From Jongsikchunia kroppenstedtii DSM 45133 (lineage in GTDB: Bacteria > Actinomycetota > Actinomycetes > Mycobacteriales > Mycobacteriaceae), in the NCBI RefSeq assembly GCF_000380485.1, contig NZ_AQYG01000050.1, positions 124,001-188,000 on the forward strand: a stretch of DNA of 64,000 bases, given 5' to 3'. The notes beneath the pieces were generated by a model that was not told the DNA's origin, ran no database searches, and saw only the letters and a list, made by a program, of their open reading frames with translations. The translations under genes were made by a program, and so were the position numbers. How positions within the stretch are numbered: position 1 is the first letter of the stretch; the number at the start of each line of letters is the position of its first letter. Of this stretch, positions 11,126 through 21,529 are shown piece by piece.

Positions 11126-11716
11126 GTGCCTCTGCATCCCGTCATCGCCGGCCGCTTCAGCGCACGCGGATTCGATTCGGACACAACGATTTCGGATGAA
11201 CAGCTGGACGTGATTCTGGAGGCCGCCCGCTGGGCACCTACCTGGGGCAAATCCCAGCCCGTCCGGTTCATCGTCGGCAAGCGCGGCGACACGACCTTCG
11301 AATCCCTCGCCGCCGACCTCACCGCCGGGAACGTCGGCTGGGCATCGCGCGCCGCCGCCCTGATCCTGGTCTGCACCCGCGACATCCCGGACGACGAGAA
11401 GCTGCAGACCTATGGCGCGGTCGACCTCGGACTCGCGGTCGGTCAGCTGCTCCTGCAGGCGGTGGCCGACGGACTCAGCGCGCACCCGATGGCCGGGTTC
11501 AACGCCCAGGCGACGTTCGAACGCTTCTCGATCCCGGCGGGCGAACGTCCGCTGGTGATGGTCGCGATCGGCACCCTCGTACCCGACGATCAGAAGGATC
11601 CCGAGGTCGCCGAGTACGACAACCGGCAGCGGATGCGTCGACCGCTGACCGAAGTGGCCTTCGCCGAGCGCTGGGGACACCCGCTGCACCCGGCGGCCCG
11701 CCCGCCGTCGCGGTGA
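11126..11716 (+). CDS. Nitroreductase-family flavoprotein
   Basis: A 196-residue FMN-dependent oxidoreductase of the nitroreductase fold; such enzymes reduce nitro groups, quinones or enones with NAD(P)H. The family pattern is visible: an early GRFSARGF start (as in RRSxRxF), then ILEAARWAPTWGKSQPVRF, a mid QLLLQAVADGLSAHPMAGFN block and a C-terminal RPL. The GTG at 11126 has AGGAG seven bases upstream and starts the domain at the right place; the longer open frame is not needed. It stands alone; the physiological substrate is unknown. Confidence 0.8.
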   Translation: MPLHPVIAGRFSARGFDSDTTISDEQLDVILEAARWAPTWGKSQPVRFIVGKRGDTTFESLAADLTAGNVGWASRAAALILVCTRDIPDDEKLQTYGAVDLGLAVGQLLLQAVADGLSAHPMAGFNAQATFERFSIPAGERPLVMVAIGTLVPDDQKDPEVAEYDNRQRMRRPLTEVAFAERWGHPLHPAARPPSR

Positions 11717-11744
11717 CCTCGACACAGGTAGTAGAGTTGACCGC

Positions 11745-11786
11745 ATGCAGCGCGTGCTCCTTCTCGGTCGCCGCGGCGGGGTCTGA
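11745..11786 (+). CDS. leuA leader peptide (13 residues, three consecutive Leu)
   Basis: ATG at 11745 opens MQRVLLLGRRGGV and stops at 11786, 75 bases before leuA. Three consecutive leucine codons (CTC CTT CTC) are the signature of a ribosome-mediated attenuation leader. A TAGAGT-like -10 box lies a few bases upstream, so the message is probably nearly leaderless. Attenuators of this kind have been proposed for leuA in actinobacteria. Confidence 0.75.
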   Translation: MQRVLLLGRRGGV

Positions 11787-13675
<1,889 letters not shown>

Positions 13676-13676
<1 letters not shown>

Positions 13677-14116
13677 TGACCGGCGGCCCGGACGAACGGC
13701 CGGCCACGGTCGGCCGGGATCCGAGCGGTCGGTGCCCGTGCGGCTCCGGGGACGTGCTGCGCGACTGCTGCGCACCCATCCTCGACGGCGCGCCGGCGCC
13801 GACCGCCCTGGCGCTCATGCGATCCCGCTACACCGCGTTCGCGGTCGGCGCTCGCGAACACCTGCTGGCGAGCTGGGATCCGTCGACGCGGCCGACGGAT
13901 CTGATGCTCGATGACGGCCCCCGCTGGCTGCGGCTCGACATCATCGCGACCGCCGCCGGCGGCCCGTTCGATACCGACGGCACCGTGGAGTTCGAGGCGT
14001 TCTATCGGGATGCCGACGGCCGGCAGTCGCTGCATGAGCGCAGTCGGTTCATCAAGGACGCCGGCCGCTGGTATTACGTGGATGGCGACCTGCTCCCCGG
14101 CACCGGCATGCCCTGA
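13676..14116 (+). CDS. YchJ/UPF0225-type SEC-C protein
   Basis: A 146-residue protein whose GTG start shares a base with the leuA stop (TAGTG), so it is probably translated from the leuA message. The N-terminal cysteine cluster CPCGSGDVLRDCC around residue 25 is the SEC-C zinc-type motif. Next comes LMRSRYTAFAVGAREHLLASWDP, typical of the YchJ family, and an NTF2-like region with EFEAFYRD and ERSRFIKDAGRWYYVDGD. Members are widespread but their role is not established. Confidence 0.85.
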
Positions 14117-14206
14117 AATCCTGACTGCAGCGCGGATTGATCGCCGTGTAGAGGTTCAAGCGCCTGTCTGGTCAGGTTTTCAGGGCGGCGTCAGGCCTTT
14201 AGGCGG

Positions 14207-14809
14207 CTAGACAGCCGCGGCGATGACGAGGGCCAGCGCACCGATCGCGCCGCCCCCGATCACGGCGGCGAACAGCGCCGGCCAGGACTGCCGGATCCGC
14301 AGCAGCACCAACGCCGCGGCGATTGCCGCGGCCACGCAGGTGACCACGAGGCCGCTGCGGACGTCGAAGATCTCGGCCGGCATCGAGGACGCGCCGATCT
14401 GCGGGAGCAGGTCACCCGCCAGCAGCGGCGGCCGAATCCACACTGCCGCGGTGATGACGGTGGTCGCGATGAGTGCAGTCGCGGCAATGGCCACCGGCAC
14501 GACCGACCGCCAGACGAATCCGACGATGATCGCCACCATCGCGGCCGCGGCGAGCAGCGCGGTCGCGATCCCCTGATCACGCAACCCGTCACCAAGAATG
14601 TCCGAGTAGTGATTCGACGCATCCGAGAAGGCATGTCCCGCGACGACCACCCGGCCGGTACCGGTGAACGACCAGGGAATGCCGAGATCGGATCGGAATC
14701 CCAGCCACGGCAGAAAGCTCGTGACGACCGCGGTGGCCGACGCAAGGACGGCGCCGATCGCCGGCCAGATCATCGCGGGCCGAACCGCGGCGGTGGTCGG
14801 AGTAGCCAT
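14207..14809 (-). CDS. Membrane protein of unknown function, four spans
   Basis: A 200-residue hydrophobic protein with about four membrane segments (near 15-35, 80-100, 105-125 and 150-195) and one longer loop between the first two with WSFTGTGRVVVAGH. I recognise no family. It is divergent from the FAD oxidoreductase gene, only 48 bases away, so the two share a promoter region. The codon use and GC3 look typical of a real gene. Confidence 0.6.
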   Translation of the reverse strand: MATPTTAAVRPAMIWPAIGAVLASATAVVTSFLPWLGFRSDLGIPWSFTGTGRVVVAGHAFSDASNHYSDILGDGLRDQGIATALLAAAAMVAIIVGFVWRSVVPVAIAATALIATTVITAAVWIRPPLLAGDLLPQIGASSMPAEIFDVRSGLVVTCVAAAIAAALVLLRIRQSWPALFAAVIGGGAIGALALVIAAAV

Positions 14810-14857
14810 TCGGGCAGGCTACGGGACGAATCGCGGGCTGCGGCATAGGCTGATCGA

Positions 14858-16321
14858 ATGACCGATGTCGATGCGGTGGTCGTCGGATCCGGCCCGAACG
14901 GCCTGGCCGCGGCCGTCACCCTGGCGCGCGCCGGACTGCGCGTGCAGGTCCTGGAGGCACAATCGACCATCGGCGGTGGCTGCCGCACCCTCGAGCTGGG
15001 GCTGGCGTCCGGTATCCGGCACGACATCTGTTCCGCGGTGCACCCGATGGCGCTGGCGTCACCGTACTTCCGTGACTTCGATCTCCCGGCCCGCGGGGTC
15101 GAATTCATCAACCCGGACATGGCATTTGCCCAGCCGTTCGACGGCCGGCCGGCCGCGATCGCCTACCGCGACATCGCCCGCACCGCCACCGAGCTCGATT
15201 CACCGGGATGGCGCCGGATCTTTCGGCCGATCGTCAATCACATCGACGCCGCCGTGGAGTTCGCGCAGGGCACCCAACGCGCCCTGCCGAAACCCGGTGC
15301 GCTGCCGCTGATTCTGGGCGTAGCAGCGTTTGCCCGCAGCCGCGGCGAGGCACTCCTCGGCGCCGACGGCGCCGCCCTGCTGGGCAGCGTCAGCGCGCAC
15401 GCCATCGGGATCTATCCGTCCCTCGCCACCGGCGGCGTCGGCACGCTGCTGACGTCGCTCGCGCACGCGATCGGCTGGCCGATCCCGGTCGGCGGCAGCC
15501 AGGCGATCACGGACGCCCTGGTCGCCGATCTGCTGGCGCACGGCGGTTCCATCGAGACCGATTGCGCCATCGATACTTTCGAGCAGCTGCCGTCGGCACG
15601 CAGCTACCTGTTCAACACCACGCCGCGGGCGGCCGCGCATATTCTCGGCAACCGGATCCCCGGCGGTGCAGCCCGCGGTCTCAAGCGCTTCCCGTACGCC
15701 GCCGGTGCAGCCGCCAAGGTCGACTTCGTCGTCCGCGAGCCGATCCCGTGGACCGATCGGCGCATCTCCAATGCCGGCACGGTGCATCTGTCCGGCACCG
15801 CCCGAGCCCTGCAGGAGGCCGAGCGCGCCAACGGATCCGGCCGCCACGCTCAGCACCCGTTCGTGCTTCTCAGCGAATCCGGCTGGCACGATCCCACGCG
15901 GGCCCGCGACGGCCTGATGCCGGTCTGGACCTATACCCATGTGCCGGCCGGCTCGACGCAGGACGTCACCGAGACCGTCATCGCGCAGATCGAGCGCTTC
16001 GCCCCCGGATTCCGCGACATCATCGTCGCCAGTCAATGCGTACCGGCGGCCGAAATGCATTTGCACAACGCCAATTACATCGGCGGCGACATCGGCACCG
16101 GCAGTGCGTCGGGGTATCGGCTCTTCGCGCGCCCGCGCCCGACTATCGATCCGTACCGCCTCGGCGCCCCCGGCTACTATCTGTGCTCGGCCGCCGCGCC
16201 GCCCGCGTCCGGGGTGCACGGCATGGTCGGCCATCACGCCGCTCGCCGCGCCCTGCGCCACGAATTCGGCATTTCGGAACCGCCCGACCTCAGTCCGGAA
16301 CCGATCAAGACGGCCTCATGA
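14858..16321 (+). CDS. FAD-dependent oxidoreductase, phytoene desaturase-like
   Basis: A 487-residue flavoprotein. The dinucleotide motif VVGSGPNGLAAAVTLARAG is at residues 8-26, followed by the acidic ribose-binding E in VLEAQ and GGGCRT. The C-terminal block PGYYLCSAAAPPASGVHGMVGHHAA is the second FAD motif of the carotenoid desaturase/PYROXD2-like group. No carotenoid synthase gene is near, so the substrate is open. The stop overlaps the next ATG (ATGA), coupling it to a PEBP lipoprotein. Confidence 0.82.
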   Translation: MTDVDAVVVGSGPNGLAAAVTLARAGLRVQVLEAQSTIGGGCRTLELGLASGIRHDICSAVHPMALASPYFRDFDLPARGVEFINPDMAFAQPFDGRPAAIAYRDIARTATELDSPGWRRIFRPIVNHIDAAVEFAQGTQRALPKPGALPLILGVAAFARSRGEALLGADGAALLGSVSAHAIGIYPSLATGGVGTLLTSLAHAIGWPIPVGGSQAITDALVADLLAHGGSIETDCAIDTFEQLPSARSYLFNTTPRAAAHILGNRIPGGAARGLKRFPYAAGAAAKVDFVVREPIPWTDRRISNAGTVHLSGTARALQEAERANGSGRHAQHPFVLLSESGWHDPTRARDGLMPVWTYTHVPAGSTQDVTETVIAQIERFAPGFRDIIVASQCVPAAEMHLHNANYIGGDIGTGSASGYRLFARPRPTIDPYRLGAPGYYLCSAAAPPASGVHGMVGHHAARRALRHEFGISEPPDLSPEPIKTAS

Positions 16322-16893
16322 TCGGTCGCCGGGTAGCCATCGTCTGCAGCGCCGCGGCGCTGGCGCTGTCGGCGGCCGCCTGCGATTCGGACCAGCATTC
16401 GGCATCGGCGTCGAGTTCGACGGCCACTGCACCGACCCTGCGCGTCACGAGCAGCGTGCTGACCAACGGCGGAGTCGTTGCGCTGCCGCAGGTTTCGCCC
16501 CGGTGCGGCGGCCAGAACCGGTCTCCGGACCTGTCCTGGGCACCCGGACCGGCCGGCACCGCCGCCTACGCGGTGACGATGTTCGACCCCGATGCCGCCG
16601 CCCACGGTTTCTGGCACTGGGTGGCATTCGACGTCCCGGCCGATCGCGACTCGCTGCCCGGCGGGCTACCCGCACCCAGTCCCGATATCCGGCAGGCGGC
16701 CAACCAGGCGGGCGCCGCCCGGTACGACGGCCCCTGTCCGCCGGCGGGGAAGCCGCATCGCTACATCGTGACCGTCTACGCGCTCAAGAACCCGATCGCG
16801 CTGCCCGACGGGGCACCGCATGCACAGGTGCGCAGTCAGATCGCGGCCGACACTCTGGCCACCGGCACGCTGACGGCACGCTTCGGGCGGTAG
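16318..16893 (+). CDS. Lipoprotein of the PEBP (YbhB) family
   Basis: A 191-residue lipoprotein. The N-terminus has a hydrophobic stretch ending in the lipobox LSAAAC (Cys 21), then a Ser-rich spacer. The mature domain has PEBP features: SPDLSWAPGPAGTAAYAVTMFDPDA and GFWHWVAFDVPA, then the ligand-site block RYDGPCPPAGKPHRYIVTVYAL. Such proteins bind anionic or phosphate ligands. It sits at the outer face of the plasma membrane. It is translationally coupled to the FAD enzyme upstream. Confidence 0.85.
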   Translation: MIGRRVAIVCSAAALALSAAACDSDQHSASASSSTATAPTLRVTSSVLTNGGVVALPQVSPRCGGQNRSPDLSWAPGPAGTAAYAVTMFDPDAAAHGFWHWVAFDVPADRDSLPGGLPAPSPDIRQAANQAGAARYDGPCPPAGKPHRYIVTVYALKNPIALPDGAPHAQVRSQIAADTLATGTLTARFGR

Positions 16894-16906
16894 CCGCCAC
16901 CGACAG

Positions 16907-17836
16907 TCAGAAGACCGACCGACCCATCCGCCGCCGTAGCCGCATATCCCACAGGTACAGCCGATAGCCGACGGGCAGCGGGAACGGCACGGTCCAGCGG
17001 GCGACCCGGGCGGCGAACACCAGCAGCCCGTACCGCCGCCGGTCCGCATCCGTGATCGTCCACTGCATCGCATCACGGACCTCCTGCGGCACACCGTATT
17101 TGGTGATCGCGAGGGACCACGGTCCGACCATCCGGTGGATGAGTGTGCCGACCGCGCCCAGCTGTACCCGCAGACCCCGATACGTCGTCAGATCATCCAG
17201 ATACTTGCGGACGGGCGGATCGATGCGCACCTCCGCCAGCCCCTTCGAGAACTCGTCCTCGTAGTCCGCCCAGGTCGTCGGCCAGGCCGCGGCCGGAACA
17301 TTGAGCGTGGTGGCCAGCGTCCGCCCGACGACCACCGCTCGGTCGCGGTGTGCCGAATCCAGCGGCCCGTAGACCATCTCGTACTGGTCGACGAAGTATC
17401 GGATCAGACAGAGCGCCACCCACCGCTGCAGCGGAATCGCGTTGCCGCTGTATCGAACCGGGCTGGTCTCCCGCGAATACACCTGCGCATGAATCTTTTT
17501 GACCTCGTCGTGGACGAACTGCTTGTCCTTCTCGGTCCCGACCGTCGCGACGGCCAGGTACAGCGCGGTGGTGCGACCGCGCTTGACCGGATGCAGGTCG
17601 GACCGTCCCGACTTCACCGGGCTCTCGTAGACCCCGTAGCCGACCGCCGGATGCGCGAGCTGCATCACGACATTCGCGGCCGGCAGCCACGGGGCGAGCC
17701 AGGTGCCCAGGTCGGCCGGCGAGCCGATGCGACGCTGCCGGCGATTGACGATCAGGGCCGCAACAATCGACGTCAGCGCGCCGACGACCGCAAGGCCGGC
17801 GACTACAGATACGACGATCACCCAGGTCTGGGACAT
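16907..17836 (-). CDS. MpaB/latex-clearing-like oxygenase family protein
   Basis: A 309-residue protein of the DUF2236/MpaB family, whose studied members are b-type haem oxygenases. An N-terminal membrane span (about 5-30) is followed by helical blocks. VMQLAHPAVGYGVYE is the family start, RGRTTALYLAVATVG follows, and AQVYSRETSPVRYSG and RWVALCLIRYFVDQYEMVYG come next. The chosen ATG at 17836 has AAGGA a little far upstream. Longer starts would place an operator-like palindrome inside the gene, so I prefer the shorter form. It is divergent from murT. Confidence 0.75.
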   Translation of the reverse strand: MSQTWVIVVSVVAGLAVVGALTSIVAALIVNRRQRRIGSPADLGTWLAPWLPAANVVMQLAHPAVGYGVYESPVKSGRSDLHPVKRGRTTALYLAVATVGTEKDKQFVHDEVKKIHAQVYSRETSPVRYSGNAIPLQRWVALCLIRYFVDQYEMVYGPLDSAHRDRAVVVGRTLATTLNVPAAAWPTTWADYEDEFSKGLAEVRIDPPVRKYLDDLTTYRGLRVQLGAVGTLIHRMVGPWSLAITKYGVPQEVRDAMQWTITDADRRRYGLLVFAARVARWTVPFPLPVGYRLYLWDMRLRRRMGRSVF

Positions 17837-17862
17837 CGAGGGCACGTCCTTCCGGTTCTTGG

Positions 17863-17889
17863 TGAGACGATGATACATGTTTCGTCTCA
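17863..17889. promoter_or_regulatory. Operator-like inverted repeat upstream of the MpaB-like gene
   Basis: TGAGACGA and TCGTCTCA are perfect 8-base arms separated by 11 bases, 26 bases before the MpaB-like start, in the gap shared with murT. The size suits a TetR- or GntR-type dimer. No regulator is adjacent. Confidence 0.55.
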
Positions 17890-17960
17890 TCGGTACATAG
17901 CGCACAGCCCACCACCTGACGGTTGAGGCGTGGCCAGTCGATTGTGAAAGACTCTGGGCC

Positions 17961-19235
17961 ATGTCAGCAGGAGCAGCCGGGAGCCGTAGGCCCGCCCGCA
18001 CCCGACTCGCACTGAGCGCCGCCGCCACAGCTCGCTGGGCCTCCCAGAAGGCCGGCCGCGGCAAGGGATCGATGATCGGCGGCCTCATCGGCCTCAAGAT
18101 CGACCCGCGACTGATGCCCCGGCTGGCCGCCGGCAAGCGCACCGCGATCGTCACCGGCACCAACGGCAAATCCACCACCACGCGGATGACCGCCGCCGCG
18201 CTGGGTTCGCTCGGCGACGTGATCACCCAGGTCGACGGCGCCAACATGGACGCCGGCATCGTCGCGACGCTGATGCTCGGCCAGGAGGCCCCGCTCGCCG
18301 CGCTCGAGGTCGACGAGCTGCACGTGCCGCATGTCGCCGATGCGGTCGACCCGGAAGTGCTTGTGCTGCTGAATCTCTCGCGAGATCAGCTGGACCGCGT
18401 CGGCGAGATCAATGCGATCGAACGCGCACTGCGGTCGGGCGCCCAGCGCCATCCCGGCACCACGCTCATCGCGAACTGCGACGACGTGCTCATCACGTCG
18501 GTCGCCTACGACAGCCAGAAGGTCGTGTGGGTGGCGGCCGGATCGAGCTGGGCCGGCGACTCCGTCAGCTGCCCGCGGTCGGGCGAGCCCATCGTCCGCG
18601 ACGGGGTCGACTGGTACAGCACCGGCGCCGACTTCCGACGGCCGACGCCGGACTGGCGGTTCGACGACGTGAACATCTACGGCCCGAACGGATTTCAGGC
18701 GCCCCTGGAGCTCCGCCTGCCGGGTACGGCCAATCGCGGCAACGCGACGCAGGCGGTGGCCGCGGCCGTCACGATGGGCGTCGACCCGGCTGCCGCGGTG
18801 GCCGCGGTCGGCACGGTCGGTGAAATCGCCGGCCGATACGCGATCCGCACAGTCGGCGACCATCAGGTGCGCATGCTGCTGGCCAAGAACCCCGCGGGCT
18901 GGCAGGAGGCGCTGTCGATGATCGACCAGGACGCCGACGGGCTGGTGATCGCCGTCAACGGACAGGTACCCGACGGCGAGGATCTGTCCTGGCTGTGGGA
19001 CGTGCGGTTCGAGCATTTCGAGTCGATGCAGGTGGTCGCGTCCGGGGAGCGCGGCACCGACCTCGGCGTGCGGCTGACCTACGCGGGCGCCGAGCACACC
19101 ACCATCGCCGATCCGTTGCGCGCCATCGCATCCTGCCCGCCCGGACGGGTCGAGGTGCTGGCCAACTACACCGCGTTCCGCGATCTGAGCACCGCGATCG
19201 ACCGGCTGAACCCGGCCGCGGCGAGAGGCAACTGA
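17961..19235 (+). CDS. murT: Lipid II isoglutaminyl synthase, MurT subunit
   Basis: MurT activates the D-glutamate carboxyl of lipid II while GatD supplies ammonia, giving amidated peptidoglycan. The Mur-ligase ATP loop GTNGKSTTTRM is at 66-76, the catalytic DELH-type acid block EVDELHVPHV follows, and NLSRDQLDR is typical. The zinc-ribbon region common in MurT is degraded: SCPRSGEPI keeps one cysteine where two are usual, and the partner pair is absent (WYSTGADF). The C-terminal DUF1727 domain is present. It overlaps gatD almost end to start. Confidence 0.95.
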   Translation: MSAGAAGSRRPARTRLALSAAATARWASQKAGRGKGSMIGGLIGLKIDPRLMPRLAAGKRTAIVTGTNGKSTTTRMTAAALGSLGDVITQVDGANMDAGIVATLMLGQEAPLAALEVDELHVPHVADAVDPEVLVLLNLSRDQLDRVGEINAIERALRSGAQRHPGTTLIANCDDVLITSVAYDSQKVVWVAAGSSWAGDSVSCPRSGEPIVRDGVDWYSTGADFRRPTPDWRFDDVNIYGPNGFQAPLELRLPGTANRGNATQAVAAAVTMGVDPAAAVAAVGTVGEIAGRYAIRTVGDHQVRMLLAKNPAGWQEALSMIDQDADGLVIAVNGQVPDGEDLSWLWDVRFEHFESMQVVASGERGTDLGVRLTYAGAEHTTIADPLRAIASCPPGRVEVLANYTAFRDLSTAIDRLNPAAARGN

Positions 19236-19236
19236 C

Positions 19237-19989
19237 ATGGCCGAATCGACGCTCCGCATCGGCCTCGTGCTGCCCGACGTCATGGGGACCTACGGCGACG
19301 GCGGCAACGCCCTGATCCTGCGGCAGCGCGCCCGCATGCGCGGAATCGATGCCGAGATCGTGTCGATCACGCTCAACGATCCGGTCCCCGAGTCGCTCGA
19401 TGTCTACACCTTGGGCGGCGCCGAGGACTACGCGCAGCGGCTGGCCACGCGACACCTGCTGCAGTACCCCGGCCTGCAGCGCGCCGCGGAGCGCGGCGCC
19501 CCGGTGCTGGCCATCTGCGCCGCGATTCAGGTCCTCGGGCACTGGTACGAGACGAATACCGGCGAACGCGTCGACGGCATCTCCATGTTCGACCTGACGA
19601 CGTCGCCGCAGTCGAAGCGATCGATCGGCGAGATCGTCACCACGCCCCTACTCGACGGTCTCACCGATCAGCTGACCGGTTTCGAGAACCACGGCGGCGC
19701 AACGACGCTCGGCCCAGACGCGCGGCCGTTCGCGCGCGTCGTGCACGGCGACGGCAACGCGACCGCCGACCGATCCGAGGGCGTGGTGCAGGGCAGCGTC
19801 ATCGGCACCTATATGCATGGTCCGGCGCTGGCCCGCAATCCGCAGCTGGCGGACTATCTGCTCGCCAAGGCGACCGGCACCACGCTGGCACCGTTGGATA
19901 TCGCCGAGGTGGCGCAGTTGCGCACCGAACGTCTCGCGGCCGGCGCCCGCCGGGCCCGTGACGAACGGGCGCGCGAGAGGCAACGCTGA
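19237..19989 (+). CDS. gatD: Lipid II isoglutaminyl synthase, glutaminase subunit GatD
   Basis: A class I glutamine amidotransferase-like subunit that releases ammonia for MurT. The nucleophile is Cys 94 in VLAICAAIQVLG and the base is His 194 in GTYMHGPALARNP. The early block DVMGTYGDGGNALIL is characteristic of the CobB/CobQ-like GatD group. Its 250 residues are normal. The ATG follows the murT stop by one base. Two anchored proteins of unknown role follow in the same direction. Confidence 0.95.
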   Translation: MAESTLRIGLVLPDVMGTYGDGGNALILRQRARMRGIDAEIVSITLNDPVPESLDVYTLGGAEDYAQRLATRHLLQYPGLQRAAERGAPVLAICAAIQVLGHWYETNTGERVDGISMFDLTTSPQSKRSIGEIVTTPLLDGLTDQLTGFENHGGATTLGPDARPFARVVHGDGNATADRSEGVVQGSVIGTYMHGPALARNPQLADYLLAKATGTTLAPLDIAEVAQLRTERLAAGARRARDERARERQR

Positions 19990-19991
19990 CG

Positions 19992-20567
19992 ATGCCCGAC
20001 CCGGCGACGCCCACTCCGTCATCGCCCGCCCCGCCGACCCTGGTACCCGGCACGACTCGATCGCGGCGCCTGGCGGTCGGCGCGCTGGTGGCGGTCCTCG
20101 TCGTCGCCGCGCTCGCCACCTGGTTCACGACGCGGGCGCTGCATCGTCCGCGCGACGTCGTCACCATCGAGGCGACCCCCGATCCGCGGCAGCCGATCAT
20201 CGACCTCGCCCGGCAGGCGACCGACGCGATGTTCGCCTTCACCGCCGAGACCGCGCCCGGCAACATCAAGGCAGCCCGATCGATGCTGTGCGGCAAGGCG
20301 CTCGACGACTTCGCGGCGATCGCCAACGGCGGCCGATTGACCGCCGAGCTGCAGGACAGCGGCGCCTCCGCCGACATCGGCGACGACCGGTACGCCGTCA
20401 CCAAACAGGATCCGGGACGGGCGCAGGTGCTCGCCTTCTTCGTCCGCAGCATCACCCACGACCAGTCCGGCACCGGCCGCGCGCCGAGCAGCGACTACGC
20501 GCTGCGCTACACGGTCGACACCACGACGCTGCCGATGTGCATCAACTCGATCGAGCTGCTCTCGTGA
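19992..20567 (+). CDS. Membrane-anchored protein of unknown function after gatD (1)
   Basis: A 191-residue protein. A Pro/Thr/Ser-rich cytoplasmic start is followed by one membrane span (about 27-50) and an outer domain. The outer domain has IIDLARQATDAMFAFTAETAPGN and a Cys in SMLCGKAL and near the C-terminus (PMCIN), possibly a disulfide. The shape resembles Mce-associated or NTF2-like anchored proteins, but I find no diagnostic motif. It starts two bases after the gatD stop, and its own stop overlaps the next start, so the four genes form an operon. Confidence 0.7.
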   Translation: MPDPATPTPSSPAPPTLVPGTTRSRRLAVGALVAVLVVAALATWFTTRALHRPRDVVTIEATPDPRQPIIDLARQATDAMFAFTAETAPGNIKAARSMLCGKALDDFAAIANGGRLTAELQDSGASADIGDDRYAVTKQDPGRAQVLAFFVRSITHDQSGTGRAPSSDYALRYTVDTTTLPMCINSIELLS

Positions 20568-21121
20568 GTCGACGACCCGCTCCGCCCAGGCCCACTCGGC
20601 CCCGAACCGTCGTGCGCCGCGCACCCATGTCGGCGCGCGCCGCCGGCTGGGCGATCGCGACGGCCGCGCTGATCGTCGTGGTCGCGGGCACGTGGGCGGC
20701 CGCCTATTTCACTGTGCCCGACACCCGCGCCGTACAACGCACCGCCGGCACGCCGGTGATCGACGACGCCGCCGCGATCGGCACCGCGACGAACCTGATC
20801 AATGCAGTGTTCGCGCTGCCCGTCACCGACAACCCGGCGAACATCGGCGCTTTCAAGGCCAGCACCTGCGACGACTACCGACATCAGAACCTGCAGATGC
20901 TGCAGCAGCGGCTGGATCAGGTGCGTTCCAGCGGGGAGCCGACGTCGGCCCAGGTGGTCGCGATCGGCGTGGTTCCGCACGCGGCCACGGCGTCGACCGC
21001 CCAGGTGCTGGCGGCCGTCACCGCCGCCCATGCCGGGAGCGAACTGCGGTATCGGGTGACGTACACCGTGGCCGTCCAGCAGGGCCGGGTCTGCGTCAGC
21101 GCCGCCGATTTCCAGTCCTAG
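20564..21121 (+). CDS. Membrane-anchored protein of unknown function after gatD (2)
   Basis: A 185-residue protein starting with a GTG that overlaps the previous stop (GTGA). Layout matches its neighbour: Arg/Pro-rich start, one span (about 28-50), then an outer domain with NLINAVFALPVTDNPANIGAFKASTCDDY and a Cys near the C-terminus. The two outer domains look distantly related, both with a late Cys. Together with gatD they suggest an envelope role, which is inference. Confidence 0.7.
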   Translation: MSRRPAPPRPTRPRTVVRRAPMSARAAGWAIATAALIVVVAGTWAAAYFTVPDTRAVQRTAGTPVIDDAAAIGTATNLINAVFALPVTDNPANIGAFKASTCDDYRHQNLQMLQQRLDQVRSSGEPTSAQVVAIGVVPHAATASTAQVLAAVTAAHAGSELRYRVTYTVAVQQGRVCVSAADFQS

Positions 21122-21529
21122 CCGCCGGCGCTACCGGCGTCCTGGACGTGATTCACGTCATCACACGGCCGAATCCGGCTCCTAATGTCCGATTTCGACG
21201 TCAAAACGACGTTAATAGTTCTCACCGAGCGTCCTGGGGTTTTGTGATGCCCATAGCGGCCGTCGCAAACGTGTGAATCGAAACCGCCAGGAAAGGACAT
21301 TTGCATCAATATGTTCGTAACATTCCCTTTACACAAGGGGTCAATTTCGCGTTTATCCCAGGGTTGCGATTGCGCTCTCGACCCTGATAAAAATCTGAGC
21401 ACGGTTCATAACACCTGCTAGAGGCTGTATCCAGCCGGTGGTGCAAGGCGCATGAATGACACCGACGAATTGACGATTCACATCGTTCGATTCAAATGAT
21501 GTGAATACTAAGAAAGGAACAATCAGCCC
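21122..21529. other. Long AT-richer intergenic region (408 bases)
   Basis: No gene is supported here. It is clearly richer in A and T than its surroundings and contains several short repeats, including GACGTCAAAACGACGT and, near the end, a 9-base inverted repeat. It probably holds the promoter and a long 5' untranslated region for the secreted protein gene at 21530. Confidence 0.6.
21476..21506. promoter_or_regulatory. 9-bp inverted repeat before the first glycine-zipper gene
   Basis: ATTCACATC (21476-21484) and GATGTGAAT (21498-21506) are perfect complements across 13 bases, ending about 25 bases before the ATG and just upstream of the AAGAAAGGA ribosome site. It could be an operator or an RNA hairpin. 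Confidence 0.5.

Noticed and set aside
14117-14206. Possible fifth copy of the ATCCGCGCC repeat
   Set aside because: Only AGCGCGGATTGATC resembles one arm; no pairing arm is present.
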